Assembly: GCA_902702965.1 (NCBI GenBank)
Contig: CACRXP010000034.1
Span: forward strand, 2,071,756 to 2,135,755
DNA from: Spirometra erinaceieuropaei
Lineage: Eukaryota; Platyhelminthes; Cestoda; Diphyllobothriidea; Diphyllobothriidae
Direction: 5' to 3'
DNA length: 64,000 nucleotides
A program made the translations under genes and the position numbers. The notes under the pieces are model-generated. The model was not told the DNA's origin and searched no databases. It saw only the letters and a program-made list of their open reading frames with translations. Position 1 is the stretch's first letter. Each line of letters begins with the position of its first letter. Below, piece after piece: positions 11,993 through 23,331 of the stretch.

Positions 11993-12840
11993 AAACATAG
12001 TGTATTTTCGGGTAATAGGCAATGCCCTTGATGACCCTATTGAAAACGCACATTCAATTTAAATGTTCAATGCACACCTTAATAGCAGTTTGTCAGTAAC
12101 ATAGTTGTTCACGTAAAACGTTTTTAGTGTGCGGGTCTTCGAAGGGTGCGGCAGGCGGTCTTTTCAATGTACATATGCAATTCTAAGTGCAGTTATTTAC
12201 AATCAGCATAAAGTACAGTCATTTGCTTAGTTTGAGAGGGAAGATTTCATTAAAAGTCAGGCATGTTTTACACAGGAATTAAATCCAGAAATGAAAACTA
12301 ACTGAATCCAGTCTGAAATGGAGGTAAGGTGTGCCGCAGCATTCTTCTTAAGATAACAAAGAGAAAATAATTTTCGATCACTGTAAACTAAATTTAATTT
12401 TAATCCGCTAAAATTCAGGAATGCTAACGAAGAACTGATACAGTGAGTGCTATTCGCCATGAACACATTTTCGTGTGCAATTTTATATGCGGAAGGGTAA
12501 GCTAATTTGCAACATATCTACTGGATGTGAACGAAAAGCATGATACGGCACGCACGAAACGGTCTCTGTATGCTTAGACTTTCAATGATGTCTTTCCATG
12601 AAGACAAACAATGCAGAAATCCGGTAAAGTGTTGATTGAAAAGACTGAAAATACCTATATGAATCTTAGTCTGTGGGTTGCACTTATATACTTTATTGTC
12701 GGGTCCACGTAATTGCGTCTAACACCCGGTTCTAGAATAAAGCGAACTCTTCCACGGGTCAGTCATTAGCATGGCGGCATTGAGTTAATATGACAGGGTT
12801 TGTGTCGGTGGAGGGATATTGCCGGAATTACCGCAAGCAT
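11993..12840. other. No gene seen
   Basis: AT-rich intergenic sequence between two LINE copies. Open frames are under 70 codons and unremarkable. Confidence 0.5.
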
Positions 12841-13890
12841 GTAAAGCCTACCTGCAGGAATGATCAGGGTAAGAACTGTTTCCATGACTGGTTGACGAGC
12901 ACTCTCTTAGAGGCAGATCATGCGCGGCAAACCTACTTTATTGTTTAGATCGCTGGACCCGGGCAGTCGATGGCGTTAATGCAATGCACGCAGTCTACGT
13001 CGACTTAAAGAAAGCATCCGACAGTGTACCACATCAGCGTTTCCTATATAAATTTATCCTAATGTGCATTAGGGGCAATCAAATGAGGTGGGTTCAAACT
13101 TCTAGATAGGTTTCTCTCAAATTGTCCACGTCGATGACAGGCGGTCGGCGCATGTAGCGGTTGAAGGCGGTGTTCCTCAAGACTCTGTCCTTGGTCCTAC
13201 CCTATTAATTATATACGTCGACGACAGCATGAGTAAACCGGATTGAGATGTCGCAATGTTCGCTGATGATGTTAGAGTTTGGAACGTCATCCGTGCTGAA
13301 TTGGAAAAAGAGCGCTTCCACGCAGACCTGTCCCGACGCAAGAAATGGTCACAGGATTGGCCTTTGCTGTTTAATGTGGGAAAGTTCAATGTTTTGCGAG
13401 TCAGCGGGACCCGATCTCTGAGCCGGAGGCTTTAACGCCTAAATTGCACACAATTGCATGAGGTAGACGCCCAGAAAGACTTGGGTGTATGAATAACGGA
13501 TTCTCTTGAACCTCCACTGCTCCAAGGTAGCCAAGTCCACAATGTCGTTCCTTTATCTTGTCAAGAGGGCTATCTATACGTTAGATATGAAGTACTTTGT
13601 TAAATTCGTTCGGTCATTTTTACGCTTACCTATAGAGTTCGTTTTCAGACGTGAAAAACCTGGACGTCTAAAGATCTCAGCATCCTCGAGAATGTTCAAA
13701 GGCGGACAACCAAACTCGTAAATGGGCAGTGTTCACTACCTTATGAAACACGACTATCCATTCTCTTCCTTTTTTTCTGGGTTACAGACAGCTAAGATAC
13801 GACCTTAAACAAACATTCCGTATAATGTGCGGTCCGGACTACTGTCTATTTACCTGCTGGAGAAACTTTCAGATGAATTATTAGGAGGTT
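12841..13890 (+). pseudogene. APE-type LINE reverse transcriptase fragment, decayed
   Basis: On the plus strand this encodes parts of a reverse transcriptase close to that of the LINE at 8955-11,830. Visible are CLDRWTRAVDGVNAMHAVYV with DLKKASDSVPHQRFLYKF near 12,950-13,045, GVPQDSVLGPTLLIIYVDD near 13,180, and a catalytic box FADDVRVWNVIR near 13,258. A thumb piece with FLYLVKRAIYTLD follows near 13,545. Stops and frameshifts separate the blocks. Endonuclease and 3' tail were not recognised, so this is an internal or truncated relic. Confidence 0.75.
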
Positions 13891-13984
13891 CATTTAAGTG
13901 TTAAATCTATCTAAATTCCCTCACTTACATTTGCCAAAGGAAACATTAGTTTAAGCCGTTAAGCAGAGAAAAACCAGCGGTCTG

Positions 13985-14975
13985 GTTTGCAATCACTTAC
14001 TGTAGGCATGCTAACTCATGAAACTCCGAAATGTTTGTTTGGTTCGAAAAGATTAAATAAGTATGGATCTTAAAGCTTACCATCGTACAGCATAAGTCTA
14101 TAATCATTCAGTTATCGCAGGATCCGGCTTTCGAATGAACTTCTCCTCGGCTGCATGTAATAACTACGCTCTGTAAACATGACTTCTTAAATGACGTATT
14201 TTGTCTCGTGGATTTTCGATACATTTACCAAATAAATTTTATATATTGGAAAATATCCATAAAATATTTATTCTTCTGCATATTCGTTAGAACTGGTCGT
14301 CTTTTTTAGTTTTTTTCCAAGGAAGTGTATAAATCAGTTTTTAAAAACCTTTTCAAATCCTGGATTATTTTGAACCCGACTTGCGGTTATACTGACATTC
14401 AGGGTTTCTAAACTATAAGACGCATACTTTCGCGTACTAAAAACCATACATTCCTCTTCGCTGTTAAGAAGAGACTATGTGGGGTTCATAAAATGTAGCA
14501 GTATGTTTGAGACATATTGTTTACCTTACAAGCGACATCGGAAATGCAGAGACATAACGTTTGGTGAAAGACCATTTCACGGAAATAAAAAATCTCGCAA
14601 CAAGAAACTTTTTCAAAACCAAATAATGCCTTTCATTTGAGTAAAAAATTAGATATGAACGTCATTCTGTGCCAAATATGCAAAATATGGAATATATTAG
14701 TGCATGTTTTCTAAGAACTATAATCGAATTTTCAAGGGCATCGAAAATCGATGAGAAAAATTGTTGCCCTTTAAGTAGTCATTTTTACAGAGTGCGGTTT
14801 TTGCATGCAGCCGACAAGAAGTTCATTTGAAAGCAATCATGCTGATGTAACTGAATTATTTTAGTATCATGCTCCACATGATGATTAGTATTACTACGCA
14901 TACTTAATTCATCTTTTCGAGACGAAAATACATTTCGCATTTTAATCGAAGCTGCTAGCTGCTTTTCTCAAATGT
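13985..14975. mobile_element. Long-TIR foldback element, copy A
   Basis: The two ends are inverted copies of each other over roughly 170 bases. 'ggttcgaaaagattaaataa' at 14,041 pairs with the reverse complement of 'atcttttcgagacg' near 14,911. 'gaatgaacttctcctcggct' at 14,136 pairs with the reverse complement of 'gcagccgacaagaagttcat' near 14,807. The interior is non-coding. Related copies lie at 59,868-60,865 and 23,332-25,190. A non-autonomous DNA transposon (MITE/foldback class) fits. No transposase or target duplication was identified. Confidence 0.65.
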
Positions 14976-15138
14976 GAATGCGAATGCGGATCCTTGTTTC
15001 TGAATTAAAAGCGTATAACAGGCTGCATTGTGATTGTTTCATGCTCAATAATGTTGCTGTTTATTTTTCAGGTGTTTCTATATCATGGATGATCCATTAT
15101 TTGCGAATCTGTGGGATAAACACACGCAAGACTTTGGG

Positions 15139-15262
15139 CGTGATGTTAGTGTAAATAGTCGTCTTTATTTGAATTATAATGTGAAGCATGAATTCACTGT
15201 CTTAATCTAAGCAAATGTTTAACCTGAAAAAATATTTGCCCAAAAACTACATAATTCAACGA
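15139..15262 (+). repeat. Direct repeat pair, first copy
   Basis: This ~124-base segment recurs at 15,838-15,967 in the same orientation. Both contain 'gtaaatagtcgtct', 'tatttgaattat' and 'taagcaaat', with scattered differences. No coding potential is seen, so it is a tandem or dispersed duplication about 700 bases apart. Confidence 0.7.
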
Positions 15263-15837
15263 AGCGTTGGGCTTAATGTAAGGAATGAGCTGTGAGGTGA
15301 TCCCGTCGGTAGAGAGCAAGCTTGTCGTACAGCATCATTCCTCCTCGCTGCAAAAACGCGGACGGCTTTTGCGATGCGTCTATACGCAAGCACATTATTT
15401 AGTGCGAACAAGACATTTAATTCTAATTACTATTGAATATTTGCAGCATATCAGCCATTTTGTGCATCTTAATTACAACTTGATAATCTTATATTTTTGC
15501 GAAGTCGTATCTGCCCTCAACTAACATGCTCGCCGTTTCACAAAAATAATATTTTCATTTGAAGAAAATCGGACTACAATGTAACCAACGGCTGCCTGGT
15601 CAAAAAGTCTTTTTTCTCAACAGATGGACGTAGTTAAGTAATTGAATAAAGTTCAGATTGCGAAAAATTTTAATCTTGATGTTTTTTGTAGAAATGGGCT
15701 ATCAGTAAATTCAACTTTCCTTGTATGGTTCATCGCTCGCTTAAGCATGTAAACGTCTGCTTTACGCTATTAAAAGGAAAGTATATTTAGGAAATTTGCT
15801 CTTCCGGCATTATACCTTCGCATGACAATACTATGAT
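15263..15837. other. No gene seen
   Basis: Spacer between the two direct repeats. The open frame at 15,285-15,524 is short and unrecognised. Confidence 0.5.
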
Positions 15838-15967
15838 TCTCCGGTTGGTGTTAATGTAAATAGTCGTCTATATTTGAATTATCACGTGACACATGAACTC
15901 AATGTCTTCAACTAAGCAAATATTAAACCTGAGAAAAGGCTTGCCGAAAACAATATAAGTCAACGTT
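15838..15967 (+). repeat. Direct repeat pair, second copy
   Basis: Second copy of the segment at 15,139-15,262, clearly homologous from 'ggtgttaatgtaaatag' to 'caatataagtcaacg'. The flanks diverge. Confidence 0.7.
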
Positions 15968-16580
15968 ACGTTCTGCATTTTGTCTCACAAAATGAGTCAC
16001 ATAGTTAAAATTTGTGCATCAACAAACATATGTGAAAGTTGCATATATAGGCTTGGAAGCGCTATTATACGATACAATATTACAATTTATTCGGTTAAGA
16101 CAAAGACTGATAAAATTTCTGCTTGCTGAAACCACAATAGACCGGTGTGCAATGCATGCATACGCATAGATGCAGTCAATCATCATAACAGTACAATGTT
16201 GGCCTCTTGTGAAATGCGGCGCGCGCAAAGAACTCCAATCTTTGTATAATTGTTATGTTCTTTCGTAAAGCTTTGCGAACCGAATTAAATGGCATTGCGT
16301 ATTTCACACTTTGCGAAAGTGTGGGAAATTTCAGATCCGTCAAACGTAGACCATTCATTCCTGAAGTGCTGTGTAAATAGTAAACTGTCGCCATTGCTGG
16401 TACGCTTGTAAGCACCAAGCGCAGGGTAAAGTCCGTTCCCTTTAAGAGATATCGAGAACAGATTCATTGCCTCATAAAAAATACACAGAGGTAAGTTATA
16501 CTTTTAGAACACATAAGCTATGTGTTTCTAAAAGATCAAAATTTAAGTATTATTAAAACAATGCGTTGGATCTAGAAAAG
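15968..16580. other. No gene seen
   Basis: AT-rich. A good donor-like site (cagag/gtaagt) lies near 16,486 and could belong to an upstream exon of the paralogue exon that follows, but no hydrophobic leader is visible before it. Confidence 0.4.
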
Positions 16581-16585
16581 TATGA

Positions 16586-16843
16586 TATTTTCAAAAAAAA
16601 GTTTTCAAACCTTTTCGAATAAAGATAAGAAAAGATGCGGCAAGTGAATTGGACATTGAATTTGAATTAAGTGTGCCTCGTATTGGATGCGCAATACAAC
16701 ACAGTCAGAAGTGTGTGCTGCTGACGGACTGTCCATATACAATCCACTGCAATTATTTTGACCTAAATGTTCCGCATAAAAAAGCGGAAACAATCGATCT
16801 AATGACTTTTCCACAAATTCGTTGGCCAGTATTGCGGCTTCAC
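16586..16843 (+). pseudogene. Diverged middle exon of the secreted-protein family
   Basis: An open frame on the plus strand resembles exon 2 of the 61.5-kb gene at its 3' end. The block TIHCNYFDLNVPHKK and then MTFPQIRWPVLRLHV corresponds to TVACHLYGSNSPKIS and VTFPQISLICSKS there. The shared Cys and the FPQI motif sit at nearly the same spacing (one residue longer here). The frame reaches a candidate donor (GTTTAG) at 16,844 in the same phase 0 as the family. The start is unclear because an in-frame TGA lies at about 16,583 and the acceptor is poor. No partner exons were found, so I treat it as an orphan relic. Relationship by eye only. Confidence 0.4.
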
Positions 16844-16849
16844 GTTTAG

Positions 16850-17299
16850 GGCATCGGTATCTGCCTAGAAGCAAATACGAGGAGATTTTTATTAAAGCCG
16901 GACAATTGGTTCATACATTTGTATAAATCAGAATGAAACTTTTGATTTACATCCAATGGCATATTGCATAACATGTAAGTATAGACTCTAAAACAGGTTT
17001 CTGCTAGGAAAGAACACTTAAAATTTTTCGCAATATTCATTACTATACGGCATACTCCAAGTTTATTTCATGCAAATTAAAATGTTGTCGTCTAGATGCA
17101 CATGTGTTTGGCCGCCTTCGGAAACCGCGCTTACTGAAACAGTGCTTCTGAAATAATATGCCATTCCGATAGTGGTTGTTAAGCATACTATGGATCAAAA
17201 AACAACCTTATATACAGGCACATGCATTTTTCCCATTTCTTTTAATTGGTTGCAAGTCGTGTTATTTTGTGTCATTTTTGATAAATTCTGCTTTTGGTC
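16850..17299. other. No gene seen
   Basis: AT-rich. It may include the left part of a diverged foldback element whose right arm is at 17,300-17,830, but the left arm could not be aligned. Confidence 0.4.
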
Positions 17300-17830
17300 C
17301 TTAAATGCATTTTGTTATACATTTATTTTAAAACCATGAAATGGCGTTTGTGGGGCATATTATTTCTTATCTTAAATGACCTTATTTAGCATAAAGTACA
17401 ATTAACATCATCTGCGGCATTTCCGGATGCTCGTGTAGTAGTTCATTACTTATTAAAATGCATGGTGTAATTACACAAAAATTCACAGCCGGCATATTAT
17501 GAACAATGAACAAAGTGCAACTTCACATCGGCCTTAATATTATTTTAAAAAGATAAGCGTTTCTAATACCTAAGAATACACTTTCTTTAAGTGCACGTTT
17601 TCAGGCAGGCATAATTTGTTTTTACATGGACACACGAAATAATATTTAACTTGACGTTCTATTATAAAAAATGTTTGAATTTTTGTAGGCATCACATGAT
17701 GCCAGAAATAGCATAAGCCCTCCGTCGTCGTTTTTACGAAGTGTAGTTCCTGCAGGCGGACCCAACTAAGTGCATTCAAAAGCCAACATCCTGGGGTTCT
17801 GAGGAACTATAAGCATGTGCCATAAAGATA
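17300..17830. mobile_element. Diverged foldback element fragment, copy D
   Basis: Two landmarks match the foldback family. 'aaaccatgaaatggcg' near 17,330 matches 'aataccatgaaatggcc' near 60,262. The segment 17,735-17,800 ('tacgaagtgtagttcctgca' and 'caacatcctgggg') matches 60,675-60,740. It is too diverged to place both ends. Confidence 0.35.
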
Positions 17831-19973
17831 TTAATATTACAATCTCATTTAAGTACTTCTTACTTTAAAAATTTTTTTATAATTTTGCCAACAGTTTATG
17901 ACATCGCTTGTTGAATATAATTTACACTAAAATGCCAAAAACAACAACAATAATTCACAAAGCGTTCACCGCAGATGATAGTGGCTGAGAACATGGCCAT
18001 TAAACGAAATGAATATTGTCGTCTGGCTATATGTCAACTAAAATTTAGAACACACAACGTTTCTCGGGCACTTCAAGGATGATAGCAAAATCCAGTGTCA
18101 TTTAGAGATCAATAGGCTGCATACTGCTAATGTCATGTTCGGAACGTTGTACTATTAGTGCGTATATATAAATGGTAAATGTTCATTACGCTATACCTCA
18201 TTTTGCGCGAAAGGCCATTGTTAATTTTGAAGGAAAACAAACAGTGCAAATCGTGAGAAAAACCACAAAATAGTTTTATGCTGAGAAAATTTGGTTGCGT
18301 CATTTAAACAAGCTATTTAAAACGACCTGTAGCATACAATTTCGTCATTTACCCACAGGCACGATTGTAGGCGCTCACGGCATACTTTTATAAGGCGTTT
18401 CATTCTGAGTAAGAATTCCAAGTTTTTACCTAAGATCTCTCTACACATGTCGCCCCATTTGAAGAAAATATTCAGCAAAGCAAAACTAAAAACTTACCAA
18501 ACAAATTAAAACAGCTACATGCACACCAAAAAAGAGCAAACCAACAATTCATGATTTATCGGACTATGTGCTTAATCGAGCATCAATAATTTAGTAAAAA
18601 TTGTTTGATACAAGGTGCAATAACGAGCCAATGATAGTCCTTTGTTTTGCAAAAACCATTTTCGTGAAAAGGCCGCTGATTGTTCATTTTGACTGCTTGA
18701 CTAGCTGTCATATCAGCTTTCCATTTGCTTGCTATGACAGGCATTCCGTCATCAGTGTCATATGATTTAAAAAGCTATGTACTCTATCCATTATTACTGA
18801 AATTTTTTTCGGCTTTCAGTAAACATCTACCAAAAAAATTATGCGCGGTTTTTATCATACCATAGGAAATTGAGAATTACGTATGCATATATTGCGAACA
18901 CCGTAGATGACGTAGCACAACGAGATTTTGTGGCAGAATATTTATTAAAAAGGATTAATTCAATAGAGTTTTAGCACTGCCTACGCCTCAGCATAATATC
19001 AATCTTTTATCCTCATCGTCTGACGATAGCTTTTCCCTATGCAAGTATTTGGCGATTTGCATCATTAGTTTGTCCTTATTTCACTGATTGTCTTTATCAT
19101 CGAGTGTGAGTGCTTTGCAATTTGATAGTAAAAATAGCACGATTTTCGAAAATTTTAAATTTTGGCGGGAGCATTATGGAAATATTTCTCTAGTAATGTA
19201 ACTGTTAAGCTTTGTTGACGGAGCTGTCCTTCGAGATACGCGAATTACTAATAATATCAATTACATCTTCACCGTTTTAAACGATCCTGATCGACTGCTC
19301 GAAATTATGAATTCAATACATATTTATTCATTAAATTCCTCTTATTGTTAGTTCCCGAATTGTGGAGTTGCTGGGAAATGCCTTTAAAAGAATTACCATT
19401 TTCCAAGTAAGCATAGAAGCTGGCATTATAAGTTATTATCAGCATCGTCATAATAACATCTACATGGCATTAATTTATCTATAATTAACAATTACTTGTC
19501 CAATTCGCAAAAGACCCTTTCACAGTTCAACATAATTATATTAGAACTTGACATCTCCAGAAGTGTAAGTCCATGTTTGGATTCTTCGAACGAAGGAAAA
19601 GCAACACATAAGTTTGATCGCGCTTTTTGCGTTTTCACAAGCCCTATTATTATTTTTGTATTCATTTCATACAGTTCTCATTATAACCATTTCAATCACT
19701 GCAATTTAATGCTTTGGATGCGCTTTAATGGAGTATTCCTCCCACATTATGAAACATTGTAAACATATTTGGTCAGCTAGTATTCGAAGGCGCATTTGAG
19801 TAAAAAAATTAATGTTGACCACGTGAGTACTGCATCTGCTTTTTTCAATCCTAGAGCTGTGTTGAATGGGCGGAACCGAGCAATTTTTATTGACGCATGC
19901 TATTTCTGCGATCAGGTTACATTTTGTCGAAGTCGCCGCCTTGCGCGGACTTCAGAAGGTTTCTCCCAAAATA
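17831..19973. other. AT-rich stretch, no gene seen
   Basis: Long AT-rich sequence. The longest open frames (for example 19,496-19,762) have no recognisable domain, leader or flanking splice sites that I would trust. Confidence 0.5.
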
Positions 19974-20160
19974 TAAAACCGACAGGACAACGGGCCCGTG
20001 GCTCAATGGTAGAGCGTTAAACTCCATGACCAAAGATCCCGGGTTCGAATCTCAAGTGATGCACACTTGGTGTTGGGTATGACTGGCTAATGACGTTTAA
20101 TAAGCCAGAAATGGCCATTCCGGTCTCCCTTGTCTTTGTCGGTATCACGTTATGAACATA
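19974..20160 (+). mobile_element. tRNA-derived SINE
   Basis: The head is tRNA-like, with an A-box region 'gtggctcaatggtagagcg' and a B box 'gggttcgaatct', as needed for RNA polymerase III. The body has 'gggtatgactggctaatg', 'taagccagaaatggccattc' and 'gtctcccttgtctttgt'. Body and head are shared with two tandem units at 53.1-53.7 kb and a reversed copy at 59.4-59.6 kb, which shows it is a dispersed SINE and not a functional tRNA gene. Confidence 0.85.
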
Positions 20161-20333
20161 TATATATATGTTAGAGGTATTATACCGTACTCCCGACATA
20201 GATACTTGCTAAAATCCCAGACACGTGTTTCGCCGATATTCTGCCGCTGCGAGACACATCTGCGAGGGGTTCGGCTATTCAGTGGGACCCCCAGCGTTCT
20301 CTAGCGGTTTCTGGTATATGAACTCCAGAGAAT

Positions 20334-20484
20334 AATCAGGTGAATAATTTCAGTAGTTAATCAGTGCAGGACTTGGAGTCAAATCTCCAGGACATGAAAT
20401 TTCGGTTCTGACCCTAAAAAGACATGCCCCGGATATTTAACTCCAAGTCCTGCACTGATTAATTTCTGAAATTATTCACCTGAT
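20334..20484. repeat. Perfect-looking hairpin, 45-bp arms
   Basis: Left arm 20,334-20,379 and right arm 20,440-20,484 are inverted copies with about two mismatches ('tgcaggacttggagt' against 'actccaagtcctgca'). The spacer is about 60 bases. It ends directly at an (AT)n run and lies immediately 5' of a Penelope-type fragment. Confidence 0.85.
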
Positions 20485-20506
20485 ATATATATATATATAT
20501 ATATGT
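20482..20506. repeat. AT dinucleotide microsatellite
   Basis: About eleven or twelve tandem 'at' units between the hairpin and the Penelope fragment. Confidence 0.95.
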
Positions 20507-20536
20507 GGATATAGGCAAAAATGCTGACTCCACACA

Positions 20537-21190
20537 CACTGCAGCACAGAAGCCGAGAAGCTGCGGGAGCGTAATACCCTATGGCGCCTCTTCCTTGCCA
20601 ATGGATATCCACGCAGTTTTGTGAACAAATGCTTGTACCGAAGGCACACGAAGACGGACGGTGAGAAGAAACAAAGACCAGAAATCTTCCGTGTCTTGCC
20701 CTACGTGAGTAACGTCTCCGAAGCCACTGAGCGCATACTAAGGCCGCTAGGCGTAGGCGTTGGTCACCGACCGGAGGCCACCATCCGCCGCTTAATCATG
20801 CAGCCCAAGGACCGGCTACCACCTGCAGACACGTCAGGCGTTATTTACCGCGTCAAATGTCTGGACTGTCCAGCCAACTACTGTGGCATGACCGACAAAC
20901 GCCTAAGAACGCGCATGCATGAGTACACTTTAGCCGTAAGGCGAAAGGACGTACTATCGCATGTCGCCATGCACTGCCTGGAAAACAATCACAAGTTCGA
21001 CTTTGACGGCGCCCAGGTGCTCGGCCGAGCCGAAAGCAAACTGGCGAGGGAAGTGATTGAGGCCTGGAAATCAGACACGAACTCTATCAACCGAAGTATC
21101 GATTTGCCAGCGCCATACGAGGCCGTCAGGCACCATCTACGCGCGAGAGGGGGGGCAACGAGAAGCGAACGGGACGAACCTATCGGATGA
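20537..21190 (+). pseudogene. Penelope-like element, GIY-YIG endonuclease end (5'-truncated)
   Basis: The frame is open on the plus strand from about 20,537 to the stop at 21,188-21,190. It encodes the C-terminal part of a Penelope-like ORF: the linker LFLANGYPRSFVNKC, then the endonuclease with VIYRVKCLDCPANYCGMTDK, LRTRMHEYTLAVRR, VLSHVAMHCLENNHKFDFDG and LAREVIEAW (candidate catalytic Glu). The 'YIG' element reads YCG. The Cys pair in KCLDC matches the metal-binding residues of this endonuclease type. The reverse transcriptase half is absent, as expected for a 5'-truncated retroinsertion. The 3' trailer carries a hammerhead-like motif at 21,239-21,272 and an AATAAA at about 21,278. Confidence 0.85.
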
Positions 21191-21238
21191 GAGTGCAGAT
21201 GGCCTATTTAAACCCTGTATTTCTCGCTCAGCCTACCT

Positions 21239-21272
21239 CCGAAGATGTGCTCGAGTATGAACACGAAACGTC
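21239..21272 (+). ncRNA. Hammerhead-like motif at the Penelope 3' end
   Basis: The order CCGAAGA, short stem (GUG/CAC), GAAA, CGUC follows the hammerhead core layout with a minimal stem III. The first box has C for the usual U (CUGANGA), and one extra U precedes stem II, so activity is doubtful. A closely similar motif at 29,418-29,454 also has the extra U. Penelope-like elements are known to carry hammerhead motifs. Confidence 0.35.
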
Positions 21273-21339
21273 AGATGAATAAACCTTCTTCCCCAGAGAT
21301 CGCCTCATCCTCCTCTTCCATATATATATGTATATATGT

Positions 21340-22879
21340 ATCGCTAGATATCCAAAATGAACATCGCAAAACTATAACTGCAACATCAATATTTATAATT
21401 TTTCTTTTTCTCCTAAAATGTGTAATTTTTCGTATTAACAACATTAAAAAATAGTTAAAGAATAAACAACCACCTACATCTGAACCTGTCTCGGACCCCC
21501 AAACACCATGCAATTCGACGTGGAAATAATAAATGATTTAAAAACGTTTCAGTTAGGTACCATTCGACTTAATTATTGTCTCCTGTAAAATGTGCATATC
21601 AATTTGCTTAATGTAGGCGACACTGTGCAGCACAGCTGAATGGTATCGGCTCCCTGCAGGTGTTTATAAAGAACCGGTCTGACTTTGAGGTTAGCCTTGG
21701 ACAAAATCGGTTTTATGATGGAGCACAAAGTTTGTGTTGATTTCGGCGAGTTCAGTCAGCGCCTTTCCGGTACTCGCTGGTGGCCTATCACATAAAGCAA
21801 TGTGCATAAGCGTCATTGCGAAAGGAGCGGCAGTATACTATGCCCTCAGTGTCATAACAACACAAATTCTAAAAAAACATCCGTTTGAGGGACCCAAAAT
21901 GTGGCTTACTTCGCATCGCCCCCATTGCATCACCATACAAATCCGTTCATTAGATGCGTACTATAAATCCGCTTCCAGTCTCGATACATTAGGTTCGTTG
22001 TCTGTTACCGTGCGTCTTTATGAATTGCATTCCATGACTCTGTTACATAATTGCCATGTTAGTGACAAAATTTGCATCAACTTACTTCAGTTTCAGTCAC
22101 TTCATCCTTAGACGTCTATCTTTCGTAACCAATGACAATAACAGTTTTCATCCCAGGTTGGTTCAGGTCCCTTTTCCTATTACTCGGTTTCGTTGTAATT
22201 CATAAACATCAGCATAGGTTTGTTCCAGTTCACTACAAGGCCTGGTCGTTAGTGATTTTGTCCATGAAATACCTAACGTTGGTCTGACTTATGTCGCCAC
22301 CATAATATCTCTACGCCTCTACCGTAGGTAAGCGGATTAATGGATTGTTATTTAAGAATACAAATCTTAAAATATATATCAACGCAAGCTTATTGGATTT
22401 CCCAGGCTCCACTGGCGTTTTATTCATTTAAGTAAATAGGAAATCCGTTTGGTGTCGATGAGCCGGAACACATATGTACAACCTATATAATACAGAGGAG
22501 TAATAACGATGCACGAGGAAATCGATCGCTCGGTTAATAACATTTTTCGCTATGAATTGTCAAATGAAATACAATGATTTTCTCTATTACAATTGTCCAT
22601 GTTGGGCAAATTACACTACAGGAGTCGCTGCAGAGAATTGTGAGCAATTGGGTGAAGGAGGAGGAGGAGGATGATAATAATGGGGAGTTTAGGAGTACGG
22701 TCAGTGTTGAGTATCATCGTGCGGGTAGGTAGGGTGGACGGGGGACAACGAGTGACCTCGTTCGGATGTTACATTTATACCTCGACGAAGTCATCGTGTT
22801 GGGGAGCACTGCTAAACGACATAAAAATAATCTTGCATCAGTTCTATCTACAGAGGGTGATGTTGGCCTATATTTGAGC
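21340..22879. other. No gene recognised
   Basis: Contains a 125-codon open frame at 21,734-22,111 with no recognisable domain, compatible with chance, and a short GGA-rich tract near 22,655. Confidence 0.45.
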
Positions 22880-23331
22880 CTACAGAAATGAAAGTGTTTT
22901 GTGTTTTAAAGACACGTTCCTCGGTCATGAATTAAAACAGCAAGGTATACATGATCATTGGGAAAAGTAGGCATTATCAAATCATGGCCCACGTTTGACA
23001 GCCCTGGAAGTCAGAGGCTTCCTCGGCCTGATCATCTTCTACCACCGTTTTATCCTCTATCTCGTGGAGGTTGCATGGTCATTTACACCGGTCGTCAGGG
23101 AAAGAAGGCCCATGTATCTTGTTCAATGATTGTTAGCTCGCACTCGAAAAATTAAAGGACAAGCACATTACCGCACCCATACTGATGATGCCAACACTAG
23201 AGCTAATGCTCCGTTCTTCATCCTAGATAGTAACTCTAGTAAGCTCGAGATTGGGGCTGTGCTTTCACAAACCAATGAAGCCGGCGTCGCACGATAATGT
23301 GCCTGGTGGCCAAATCACTATCCCAACTGAA
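22880..23331 (+). pseudogene. Gypsy-type LTR retrotransposon pol fragment (RT end to RNase H)
   Basis: Plus-strand remnants of a Ty3/Gypsy polyprotein. The connection region reads ALEVRGFLGLIIFYHRFILY near 23,005-23,065 (compare the common 'FLGL-NYYRRF'). The RNase H start reads FFILDSNSSKLEIGAVLSQT near 23,215-23,275, then NEAGVAR. Several frameshifts and a stop disrupt it. Neither integrase nor LTRs were seen here. The related copy at 25,470-26,170 is better preserved. Confidence 0.75.

Noticed and set aside
19985..20057. tRNA gene
   Set aside because: The tRNA-like head is fused to a body shared with other copies; it is a SINE.
20380..20439. Ribozyme in the spacer of the 20.3-kb hairpin
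   Set aside because: A GAAA-like box is present, but no CUGANGA box or consistent stems on either strand.
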